Positions 12,491 through 21,842 of a stretch of DNA of 64,000 nt are shown one piece after another. The notes under the pieces were generated by a model. That model was not told where the DNA came from. It searched no databases and saw only the letters and a list, made by a program, of their open reading frames with translations. The stretch lies in assembly GCA_030141605.1 (NCBI GenBank), contig JAQGDQ010000483.1:1-64000 (forward strand). Direction: 5' to 3'. Positions within the stretch are counted from its first letter, which is position 1; each line of letters begins with the position of its first letter. This DNA is from Tubiluchus corallicola (lineage: Eukaryota; Priapulida; Priapulimorpha; Priapulimorphida; Tubiluchidae). The position numbers and the translations under genes are program-made.

Positions 12491-13384
12491 TGGTTTGTTA
12501 CCGGGATTCGTGTTCACAGCCGAGCTTGGCTAAGACGCTCACTGCCAAGTCTTAGACTAGAAGCATAACCTTGGTGATGAGACTGATTCCGGTCTGGCAA
12601 CAAACATGCAGAGTGTGCAGACGTTGTCGTTAAATGCTGCATCTTATAGTGTACCGAAATGTAAAAACCGCCCACGCAGTAACGAAAATTTGTTGTTTTT
12701 TGAGATTGTTTGGTCAATTTTTGATTCTTTTATTCTAAATTTACAATCCTTTTCTAAAATTTCGTACACAAAAACACAGGCAGTTACAGTGCTTGCATTT
12801 ATTGATTAGTTTTATCTTCGATTAGGGTAGACAAAGACTACCAAATGTCGGATAATCTAATTCCACGCTTGGTCGCTTTCACAACAATTTTAGATTGAAA
12901 TACATAATCACGCTTCGGTCCCACCAAACGGTTGTTGGAAATGCCATAAATCTCGCCAAAAACTGTACCAATGCCCGGACTGAGAGTTTGAATTCTTACT
13001 GATCATATAATCCAGTCGACCATGCAGTGGTCTATATAGTTTATGAATTCAGTTTGTAATAAAATTTTAAAGTTTTTTTCATTAGAAAAATTGCGGAAAT
13101 TGACGAAGATTGAAGCGAGATCTTTTTCGCACAGCATTAAATGATAGACATCAGTTTTGCAAATGATAGACAATGAATGTAGCTGCGCTTAGAACAAGTG
13201 TGTATTTTCGAAAAGCTGAGGACAGTTGACGATACATTAATCCGAATTTTTGGTCGTTTAAAAAGGAAACCAGCTTATCGAAATCAATATCGACAGCCAG
13301 AAATTCAGTCCAATCAAACAGTTTTTTGCTTAAATGTCAACCTTAAACAAGTTTTTGTTTGAGTATAAACTTTATTTATTTTAG
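12491..13384. other. spacer, no gene recognised
   Basis: No supported gene or repeat. Short ORFs at 12.5-12.8 kb overlap on opposite strands and lack any family resemblance. Confidence 0.4.
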
Positions 13385-13450
13385 GTGAATTTACAATGCA
13401 GTGCGATACTGATCACAGTATTTCCACTATGAGCAGTGCAGAAAAATTCG
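13385..13450 (+). CDS. possible small upstream exon (phase 1-1)
   Basis: An AT-rich pyrimidine tract ending TTTATTTATTTTAG precedes a 66-base segment. It is open only in the phase-1 frame (EFTMQCDTDHSISTMSSAEK then F) and is followed by GTACAT, a weak donor. Phase 1 at both ends would allow it to join the exon at 20028, also read in phase 1. It contains internal ATGs (13396 and 13432). I do not recognise it. A 66-base open frame can arise by chance and the donor is poor, so this is a candidate only. Confidence 0.25.
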
Positions 13451-13807
13451 GTACATTTTATTTAAGGGTTGTCATATACAATTACTTACTTCGCGAATAT
13501 AATTACACAAATTGTTAATTCTACGTTATGTTTGCAAAAAGGACTCGTCCCTAGCCCGTCTCATACCCGCAAGCTTCTGGGCTACCTCCATGCAGCATTT
13601 TTTATCGTATACTGCACAGCCATATAACTAATCATACAATATCTACCATCTATCGGCTATCGTACTTAGTGTTGTGCGTACTGTACAGTTCCATCCGATG
13701 GAGGTTACACATTCCTAGAGCCCTGTCGTATGACCAGTTATTCTATCAGAGATGCCATCCCCACTTATTACAAAGCCGAAAACCTATTTATATATAGACT
13801 TGCTTTC

Positions 13808-14037
13808 CTCAAACAGTTTGTGGTACGTTAGAGTTGTTTAGCATTGTTGTCTACGTGTATTTCAAACTTTATTCATGTGGCGACATCTTTGAGTTAGTAT
13901 TTGTATATATTTTTTGCGGTTTCCCAAACAGTTTGTGGTGCCTTATAATTTTTTGTATTGGTTGCTATGTATTTTTAAATTTTATTCGTGTGGCGACATC
14001 TGTGATTTTAAGATCTATTTGTGCGCGTATTGGTAAG
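13808..14037. repeat. tandem duplication, about 115-bp units
   Basis: Two diverged copies (13808-13922 and 13923-14037) share AAACAGTTTGTGGT near the start and TTTATTC(A/G)TGTGGCGACATC near the end. Confidence 0.75.
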
Positions 14038-14065
14038 GCTTCTTGCTAAGTAATGACGTCATGTG

Positions 14066-14135
14066 TTTGGATGGCACAACGAATAACGTGTTCGTCTACA
14101 GACACCCATTACGGTTGTGAGTTCAAATCCCGCGA
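14066..14135 (+). mobile_element. tRNA-derived SINE head
   Basis: An A-box-like GGATGGCACAACGAATAACG (from 14069) and a B-box GAGTTCAAATCCC (about 14119-14131) are spaced about 45 bp apart, as in a tRNA gene. Between them GTTCGTCTACAGACACC resembles an anticodon-arm region. There is no CCA-pairing acceptor stem that I can close, so a SINE head or tRNA pseudogene is more likely than a working tRNA. The body and tail downstream are not delimited. Confidence 0.6.
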
Positions 14136-14293
14136 AATGAAAATTTCGTAAATAGGTTTCTACCTATTCAAACTTTTTTGCATCATCTATGGTGTTAATA
14201 TGTAGCTTTGGATTTTCACTGGATGAATAAAACCAGAAAAAATGGAAAATGATCAAACGATGAACGCTAAGTTGATGCTCATTAATTGACTAT

Positions 14294-14488
14294 ATGAGTT
14301 TGATAAGAGAATTTGCTTTCAAAAATTCAGAGTATATGGTCACCTTCTCTTCCAGTTCTCCTTTTAATCCAGTTTTTCATACTCATGATCACTATACCGA
14401 ACTTGCATCTACTAATTATTTTATAGCACAGCATAAATGGTTATTACGAGAAGTTAAAGGAAAACCCGGACGATTGTGTAAACGTTAG
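14294..14488 (+). CDS. small orphan ORF, 64 aa, uncertain
   Basis: ATG-initiated ORF MSLIREFAFKNSEYMVTFSS... ending ...KGKPGRLCKR. It is not low complexity and is hydrophilic, with no membrane segment or known motif. It has no homologue in this window and no clear splice sites. It may be a transposon remnant or a chance ORF. It lies between a SINE head and a small tandem duplication, i.e. in repeat-dense DNA. Confidence 0.15.
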   Translation: MSLIREFAFKNSEYMVTFSSSSPFNPVFHTHDHYTELASTNYFIAQHKWLLREVKGKPGRLCKR

Positions 14489-14866
14489 TTCAGAATAAAG
14501 TATGCTGTAAAATATTGAAAACTACAATAGCTTATTTTAAATCAAAGCTTAGATTAAACAATAATTACCTCGGATACTCAAATGTTGTTAAACTTTCAAA
14601 GCTACGCGTGGCTCAGTGAATCTACTAAGATCGGCAACGGCGACTTTTTGTCACATGCGCGTCGCCGACTAATAGAAGGCGGTACCGTGATAACCATGAT
14701 CATGAACTGCAGTGTTAGTTTCTGACGTCATATGACGTAGAGCCCATTTTCGTGACATCACGCGTTTAAGCAGTAACACTTACACAAACGTGCTTGACGC
14801 GCAAGGGAGACGCCTGCTATTACTCAAACTGTGGTTAGTCTCTGACGTAAGCAATAGCTGTGTTAG

Positions 14867-14946
14867 GTTGCCGCTAATTAACATTCTAAGCTAATTATTC
14901 AAATATGTTGCCGCTAATTAACTTTCTGAGCTAATTATTCAAATAT
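14867..14946. repeat. tandem duplication of 40 bp
   Basis: Two copies of GTTGCCGCTAATTAAC followed by (A/T)TTCT(A/G)AGCTAATTATTC, at 14867-14906 and 14907-14946, with very few differences. This indicates recent local duplication. Confidence 0.85.
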
Positions 14947-15292
14947 AAGAAGCAATTGCTAACTTTTATAGGCAAGAAAATGTATATTTTGGACAGTAAA
15001 TTAAAATGAGATTGAGTCTAAACAATCGTCCGGTTTTTTGGACGGCTGATAGGAAATAAGGCTTTCTAATTGTACGTGTTCCTCGGCTTCTCTATTGCCT
15101 GGCAACAAAAACATCATAGTTTTGTTCACTAACGCCTACTTAATTAATTAGAGTTTCAATGTTTTTCGGCGCAGGTGCTGCTTTTATCGCACAGTGCGCC
15201 ATGCGTATCTCTCTAGTGTTCTGCTGATACATTGTAAGTGTACGCCACTAAGATTTAGAAATGCAGCAGTAAGGATTAATGGACCAGTCGTA

Positions 15293-15702
15293 TTATTATT
15301 ATTATTACAATTCTTTATTTTTAAAAACTACGTACAGAATACATTCCCTCTATTTGTAGGGATATGTTTAAAATTTCTAAAAATATTTACAACGTATTAA
15401 ACATATTCATATAAATATAATTTAGAATCCAACGCATGAGACACATTGAACGAAAACGGTTATATACAAGACATAGTTACAAATTATAATCCAACACTAC
15501 ATGCATACATAATAAAAGATAACGAACATATTTTAATACTTAGTAACAAAAATTTACACACATTATACACAATGAAAAACAGCGAATACAATTATAATAA
15601 ACATAATTACCAATTCTAAAGTAAATTCACATAATCATAAATAAAAACAAAACAGCATATAGAAAACACGACGAGAGTTGTAAAATTTCATCACCAACAG
15701 AC
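15293..15702 (-). mobile_element. retroposon 3' end, left arm of inverted pair
   Basis: The reverse complement ends in AAAAATAAAGAATTGTAATA and further AAT units, a polyadenylation-type signal with an AAT tail. It is flanked by an imperfect 31-bp direct repeat (15262-15292 and 15703-15733) sharing AGTAAGGATTAATGGA, the expected target-site duplication. The body is the inverse of 16463-16827 at high identity. No ORF: it looks like 3' UTR only, from a LINE or a LINE-dependent SINE. Confidence 0.75.
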
Positions 15703-15733
15703 TGCAGTAGTAAGGATTAATGGAATAGTCGTA

Positions 15734-16462
15734 ACTGTACTAAAAATCGTAGATACGCCCCCATAAATATTAAAAACACGTTACAACCACTATCAGCACA
15801 GTTACAGTAGCAAGCAATTAAAAACACTGTAAAACTGTAAGCGTTTTATGGGGTCTGTAATATCCCAGTCAATAATGTCACATACAAAGGAACTTTACTG
15901 CCTTATTCATGTGGTACATCTCCATAGGAGGTCGCCCCATTCTACTTCTTCAATGGAAGTTTAAAAGGGACTCAAAGATTTTGCTGAATTGGCTATAGGT
16001 GACCTCGGGCTGTCGAGAAAGCTGGGTTGCTTAGAAAGGTGGTTAATCTCGCCTAGATGCCTTTTGTGGGTCTAACTTCTTTGTGAACCCTCAGTGTTCA
16101 AAAGAGAAAGTTGTTTTCAAAGTTTACATTCTGAGCTTTTTTTCTTCGCACGCAGGAGGAAAAACTTGCGGAAATGCGAGATCTCTTTTCTTCCAGCTCA
16201 GTAAGTTGAAACTGTGTGGCTATTCGTTTCTAATAATAAACGCGCCATTGCAAAGTACCTGTAGGGCGAACGAGTAACACAAATTTGGGTGCTCTCGAAC
16301 TTGCGGGGCTTTGATAATTTTTTTTGAAAAAAAAATTATAATATTTTGATAAATTGCATTTGAATAATTCATTTAACTTAAAAAAAGTTTCAACTTTAAA
16401 TGAAAAAGGACGCTTGGGAGTTTGGGAACTTAATTTTGAAAAGTGGCCACTTATTTGAGATA
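15734..16462. other. loop between inverted retroposon arms
   Basis: Single-copy-looking sequence. An ORF at 16083-16277 overlaps no splice signals and is not recognised. The segment would form the loop if the flanking arms paired in RNA. Confidence 0.5.
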
Positions 16463-16827
16463 TGCTGTTTTCTTTTTATTTATGATTATGTGAATTTACA
16501 TTAAAATTGGTAATTATGTTTATTATAATTGTATTCGCTGTTTTTCATTGTGTATAGTGTGTGTAAATTTTTGTTACTAAGTATTAAAATATGTTCGTCA
16601 TCTTTTATTATGTATGTATGTGGTGTTGGATTATAATATGTAACTACGTCTATTGTATATGATCGTTGCCGTTCAATGTGTCTCATGCGTTGGATTCTAA
16701 ATTATATTTATATGAATATGTTTAATACGTTGCAAATACTTTTAGAAATTTTAAACATATCCCTACAAATAGAGGGAATGTATTCTGTACATAGTTTTTA
16801 AAAATAAAGAATTATAATAATAATAAA
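16463..16827 (+). mobile_element. retroposon 3' end, right arm of inverted pair
   Basis: Same family as 15293-15702 in opposite orientation, ending AAAATAAAGAATTATAATAA plus AAT units. It is flanked by TATTTGAGATA at 16452-16462 and 16828-16838, a candidate 11-bp target duplication. The same word occurs once more at about 16861 in a local repeat, which slightly weakens that reading. Confidence 0.75.
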
Positions 16828-16912
16828 TATTTGAGATAAAGGGCCCTTGTTTGAGGCTTTTATTTGAGATAAGGGCCACTTTTTGAAGCCCTTTATTTCA
16901 GCTAAGGAGCCA
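16828..16912. repeat. short local tandem repeat
   Basis: Repeated TTTGAGATAA(A)GGGCC...TTTGAGGC units of about 33 bp immediately downstream of the right retroposon arm. A related piece, AAGTGGCCACTTATTTGAGA, lies upstream at 16441. Confidence 0.6.
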
Positions 16913-17047
16913 GTCTGTGCTGGCCTCATAATTTCGTTAGTCTAGGGACCTGAATACGTCATAATCAGGGCCTGACCATGATAGAATATTTTTGTCAAAA
17001 TTTTTTGTGGACTGTTTCCGGTTACTGTTTTTGACTTCCGGTGCACC

Positions 17048-17080
17048 GCTTATAACGCCTGTTATAAGCAAGTTATAAGC
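17048..17080. repeat. hairpin-forming inverted repeat
   Basis: GCTTATAAC (17048-17056) and GTTATAAGC (17061-17069) form a perfect 9-bp stem with a GCCT loop. GTTATAAGC recurs at 17072-17080. AAGCAAG/CTTGCTT just downstream (about 17078 and 17102) can add a second stem. Confidence 0.6.
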
Positions 17081-17799
17081 AAGAAAGCAGGCAAGTTCTC
17101 GCTTGCTTTTTTCTTAACAAATTAACAAGCGGCTAGCCGGTAATTGCTATTCGGATCAATGTATGGCACCGCATACATTCTATATTATATACAGTATTTT
17201 GGAAAAGCGTTCACAACACTGGCGCCACTATCTACAAAAATTATTAGGAAACTAATTTAAACAATGTATTAATGTACAATTAATACAATTTATAATGGTT
17301 GTTTTATTCAACAAACTTAGTTTGTAGTGACCTGGTATTTCACGTTTTGTTTGGTCGTGAATTAGTCTCTTAAAAAATGTGAATTTGATTAATTTCTTAA
17401 TTTTGTAGTTGCAAGAAATACGAGCTGCGAATGAATGAATGATAGATAGTTTACAGAAATGAAACAGCACTTTATTGATTATGCACAGTGCTTTGTTAAT
17501 TTCGTCTGCGCTTACTGATTATTGGGTTATCGATCTGCTTGCATGATCGATTATTATAAATGGTTAAGTCAATAACACACACTCGTGTGCTGATTGTATC
17601 TTAGTGTTTGTTTCCATTCATTGTAAATATGCTTACTTAGATAAACTCTCAGCCCTGCGGCTTATGTTACAGTAATAATTTAAGTACGATGCATTAGCCG
17701 TGTGTGTTGAGTGTAGTTGCGTAAAATTTTGCAAGAAAATGTGAATAACGTGCGGGTAATTTGAAATAAACATCAGCTCTTATCTATTTCACTCTCTTT

Positions 17800-18000
17800 C
17801 ATTTCCCTTCGCCCTCTCTCTCTCTCCTCTCTCTCTCTCGCTTTCCCCTCCTCTCTCTCTCTCTCTCTCCGTCTGTGTCGTCTTTGTTTCTATTTCTCTC
17901 CCTCTCTCTCCCCCTCTCCCTCTTTCCATCTGTCTGTCTTGCGTGTCTCTGCCGTCTTTGTTTCTATTTCTCACCCTCTCTCTTTCCATCTTTCTCTCCC

Positions 18001-18049
<49 letters not shown>

Positions 18050-18191
18050 TTCCCCTCCTCTCTCTCTCTCTCCGTCTGTGTCGTCTTTGTTTCTATTTCT
18101 CTCCCTCTCTCTCTTTCCATCTGTCTGTCTTGCGTGTCTCTGCCGTCTTTGTTTATATTTCTCACCCTCTCTCTTTCCATCTTTCTCTCCC

Positions 18192-18233
<42 letters not shown>

Positions 18234-18450
18234 CGTCTGTCTGTCTTGCGTGTCTCTGTCGTCTTTGTTTCTATTTCTCGCCCTCTCTCTCCATCTTTCT
18301 CTTCCCTCCCTCTCTCTCTCGCTACTAGCTGCTCTTCTAGCTTTATTTTTTCTTTTCGACACCTTCTGTCATTCTTATTTCTTTTTGCTTTCTTTCTCTT
18401 CGCCCTTGTTTCTCTTTCTCCCCCCGTTTCTCTCTCTCTCAGTCTATCCC
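17800..18450. repeat. polypyrimidine higher-order satellite
   Basis: CT-rich tracts alternate with a non-CT cassette (GTCTTTGTTTCTATTTCTC, GTCTGTCTTGCGTGTCTCTG and TTTCCATCT). The combined unit is roughly 180-200 bp and repeats about three times with changes in CT length. One strand is almost pure pyrimidine. The overlapping ORFs (Ser/Leu/Phe-rich on +, Arg/Glu-rich on -) are repeat translations. Confidence 0.85.
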
Positions 18451-20027
18451 TCCACATGCAGCCATGTCGTCGACTTTCAAACAGATTCCCACCTGCATAA
18501 TTCATCATCAATCGGGCAGGATGCTGCATTGCGCCGCATTTCCTCGTTGTGACGCGTAATTATCAATTCTACGCGGTAATTAAACTTTTATCAATCCATC
18601 AGGTAATTACCGGCATAGAATGAGTGATTCTACGCTATTTGATGTGTATATGATTGCTTTTGCTTTAAGCTATTACACGACCGAGATGATGGGACTGTAA
18701 AGCAATCGCTTTACAGGAGCTCACTGAAATGGGGTTTGCTAAATGTTCGTAATATCACCATATTGGAGCTCATCAGGCCCAGGGTAGGAGAGCTCACTGG
18801 TTTGGAGCTCACTACAGTGACTCGGCTGAGATTTGCTAGACCTCAAATTGACACGAATTTTAGGTCTGTCGTAAAAGACTGTTTTTCTCGTTGCAGTACT
18901 AAAAATAATGCTCTGCATTAGTTCTTAGAGTTAACATCAAACTAAGAATGCCCCTTCTGAGTCCTATCCAAAAGTTTGCAAAAGTGTCTGCAAAGCATGA
19001 TAAACTTACCTGAGAATGTAGAAACCGAAATTAATTTAAAGTGTCCGTATTAACCTACTTGCGTCACTCGGTTTAACTGGCATTGTTCTTGTGCTTCGGT
19101 TCTCAGACGCAAAGTGTAAATATTTCTATTGTTAGTAAAGTCATGAATTGTGAAATATTCCTGAGGTACGAATTGTAAATTTGTGTGTACTTTTGGTGTC
19201 TTTTTTCATATCCCGTCTAAACTCAACATAATTACAGTTTTGATTGAGTTTTGGCAAGTTATATTTAGAAATTTTCGCTATCGAGACCAACGCTTTATAA
19301 TATGGTATAGTAATATAGTAATTATATTTTATTGATTTTTGACCAATCAACTAACAAGCATCCGTACAAATAGTTTTACATAGAGATGCGAACAAACTTC
19401 GCTACAGCACATTGAAAACAGTGACATGAGATTGCATTATACAAATTAGTTTGTCATCAATATTTAAAAAGTAAATTTCATGCAATTTTAACTACAGCTA
19501 AGTATTATAAACTTTATTCTTATTGTGTCTACCGCTGTGCCAGTTTTCACTATTTTTTCCGTATATTCTGTTGTAAATTACAACATCTGGTTTTCCTGAT
19601 CCTGTATTGCTTGAGGCAGTAAACCCGCTATGTTTCACAAAAGCCAGAACTCATTGTGTTGTGGTTATGAAAGGAAATACTCTTTACACAGTCATTGTTC
19701 GTTGAATTCAGGCTCTGATTCAGCCAGCTGGTTCTTTGCTTTTTCTGCATCAGCAAAGCGTCGCCATCTGCCGTAGAAAATAGAATTTAATTTACTACAT
19801 ATTCGTGGCAGAATTTTTTTCAGATATTACAATATTAATTTATAATATTGGCCAGATGACCCATGGTCTTTCCTCACCCCATCTCATTGGATAAAGTTTT
19901 TTTGTAAAATGAAATGTTTGTGACATTATTGGAGAAAATAAACGTCTATATGTATGTCTATTGTAATAATTTCTAGAGTTTCCCAGATGATTAATATTAA
20001 AATGTTTCTGTTTTTGTTGTTTTTTAG
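18451..20027. other. spacer upstream of candidate exons
   Basis: It holds a perfect 8-bp hairpin TGTAAAGC-AATC-GCTTTACA (18696-18715) followed by four GAGCTCA words (18716-18811). On the minus strand near 19010 there is a strong acceptor-donor juxtaposition, TTCTACATTCTCAG|GTAAGTTT. No gene is called. Confidence 0.4.
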
Positions 20028-20152
20028 ATGCTGTGACAGATTTACATCACTCTTGCAGCTGTAGAAATTCCTATCCATTACTAAAATGGGAGCCTTGCTT
20101 TTGCGTGCTCTACGTACATGAACAAATACTTACCTGTTATACTAGTGAAATG
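20028..20152 (+). CDS. candidate internal exon, 125 bp
   Basis: A strong pyrimidine tract and acceptor (TTTTTGTTGTTTTTTAG) precede the segment, and a strong donor (GTAAGT) follows it. Only the phase-1 frame is open: 41 codons, AVTDLHHSCSCRNSYPLLKW..., cysteine-rich, ending exactly on ATG in phase 0. The next candidate exon (21038) is open from its first base in phase 0, so the two join without a frameshift. Alternatively it is a 5' UTR exon and its last codon is the start, giving MGAIRRRRDL... . I do not recognise the protein. The splice signals are better evidence than the short open frame. Confidence 0.45.
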
Positions 20153-20312
20153 GTAAGTAACGATGCGCCATCTGTTAACTAAAAACGGATTCCTGCAACT
20201 AAAAATAATTTATATTTCAACTTATCGATCATATCTAACATTGTTTCACTTAGACTGTTGTCAGTAGTTGATTAGTCACATTGATAAATTTATTATTTAA
20301 TTAAATAATTCC

Positions 20313-20319
20313 CGTGTGT

Positions 20320-20362
<43 letters not shown>

Positions 20363-20386
20363 CGTGCGTGCATGCATGCATGTGCG
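20313..20386. repeat. TG/CG/CGTG/CATG alternating purine-pyrimidine repeat
   Basis: A TG run passes into CG, then TGCG and CATG units. All are alternating purine-pyrimidine and so able to adopt Z-DNA. Confidence 0.85.
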
Positions 20387-20790
20387 TATATCAGTGTGAC
20401 ATTAATTCTACAACTAATACATCTCAACGAATATCTCAGTATCTTTGACAGATATTATTCTGTCTGATTATGAATTGCGATCCCAAAATATTTTTATTTA
20501 TGCATTAGTGTCTAACGTGGTAACAAAATGAACGACAAACAAGCAAACACACAAATATACACACAAACAAAAATAAACAAATAAATATACGTACATACAT
20601 ACACGTAGATGCCTATACAAACATGCATGCATACATAGCGCATACATACAAATAAACTAATATTTGTTGATTTGCGTCGCGTACATAAAATAACGTAAAA
20701 TGAAACAGTAAACAACGATAACAGATAAGGAAATTCGATCCATCACTATACTTACTATGTTAAGAAGCTGGGTGAGCTTAGTCCAGTAAG

Positions 20791-20988
20791 TTCGTCTAGT
20801 AAATGTTTACTATTTCAGCTGAGATTACAAGCCATATCTAACGAATTACCAACATAATTCTAACTATTTATTCATTTTTGCTACTTTCTACATTCGTCTA
20901 GCAAATATTTATTATTTCATCTGAGGTTACAAGCTATATCTAACGAATTACCAACATAATTTTAACTATTTATTCATTTTTGCTACTT
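20791..20988. repeat. tandem duplication, 102-bp units, upstream of exon
   Basis: Units at 20791-20892 and 20893-20988 share TTCGTCTAG(T/C)AAAT and TATCTAACGAATTACCAACA to the end. Each carries a TATTTCA(G/T)CTGAG that resembles a 3' splice site. They sit within 50 bp of the acceptor at 21037. Confidence 0.85.
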
Positions 20989-21037
20989 GTTTGTTAATGC
21001 TTTCACAGCTCGTTCAATAGCATATTGGCATTTTCAG

Positions 21038-21281
21038 GGGGCAATACGCCGACGGCGTGATTTGAACACCCGGAGACTAGACGGAGGACAGTTGGAGTTC
21101 AACCGAAGATGGGGTTATACTAGTCCCACCGCCAAGATGAGTTCTACTCCACATTTCACAATAACGGAGGAGGTTAATGGTGATGGTGACTGCGATGACG
21201 AAGAGGAGGAAGAAGAAGAGGTGACTGGAGATAGCGAGAGTGCCGCTTCTGGCGTAGATGACAATCATCTGATGTCAGTTG
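21038..21281 (+). CDS. candidate N-terminal exon encoding an acidic segment
   Basis: A 244-bp, GC-richer segment lies between an acceptor (GGCATTTTCAG) and a strong donor (GTAAGTCC). The frame is open throughout. A well-placed ATG at 21137 (A at -3) begins MSSTPHFTITEEVNGDGDCD, followed by an EEEEEEE run and a Ser/Asp-rich stretch ending in phase 1. Upstream in-frame residues include GAIRRRRDL. An acidic, disordered N-terminus is typical of a regulatory or cytosolic tail, and function cannot be told. Phase 1 lets it join the exon at 34784. A family A MITE begins 57 bp after the donor. Confidence rests on both splice sites, the base composition and the open frame. Confidence 0.6.
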
Positions 21282-21338
21282 GTAAGTCCTTCTGTTGCCA
21301 TATTTAATCTCATTTAAGTCACCATAATATGGTGACAT

Positions 21339-21842
21339 TTAATCAAAGGGAAGAAAGTAGGATTTTAAAGTATTTCCAAAGGAAATTTCCATACAACGTG
21401 ACATTACCTAACATTACATACTTGTACATTAGCCATTACCGGTTTGAAAGACATGTGTAATGATTGTGATTGGAAAAGAAAATCCTTAATTAATCGTACC
21501 ACCTGAAAAACGTCACTGTGTCACCATCCCATTGTGCACCACTGGCTCACCAAAAAAACACTATTGAATCTTACTGAGAATATGAAGTAATTTATACTTT
21601 TGCTTAGTTAGCAACGAGTGTGCTATGAATGTTCTGATTATTTTTTCGAACTTTACGTAAAGTTATTTCAACTTTCCTCAAACGAATTAGTGCTAAAATG
21701 ACTTTAAAACTTAAAGTTTACATTTTCGAGTTTTATACAGTTTTACAAGCTCTGTACACAATAAGACATTATGTAAGTGACGTCAAATTTGAAGACGAAT
21801 CTTTAAGCTTTATTAATGAAACATGTTTTTTCGTCTTTTCAA
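21339..21842 (+). mobile_element. family A TTAA MITE, short form
   Basis: It starts TTAATCAAAGGGAAGAAAG and aligns with 59902-60372 (TTTTAAAGTAT...CCATACA), through the CACTGGCTCACC core, to a degenerate right end CTTTTCAAGC. The right terminal motif is worn (CTTTTCAA instead of CTTTTTAA). It lies in the presumed intron just after the exon at 21038-21281. Confidence 0.65.

Noticed and set aside
17789-18552. Arg/Glu-rich and Ser/Leu/Phe-rich ORFs of 225-246 codons
   Set aside because: Translations of the polypyrimidine satellite on either strand.
21137-21281. Idea that MSSTPHFT marks a K-Cl cotransporter N-terminus
   Set aside because: Only the PHFT word is similar. The next exon does not read like the conserved N-terminal block of that family.
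20984-21307. Whole 106-codon ORF as a single-exon gene
   Set aside because: Good splice sites fall inside the ORF at 21037/21038 and 21281/21282, so an exon is the better reading.
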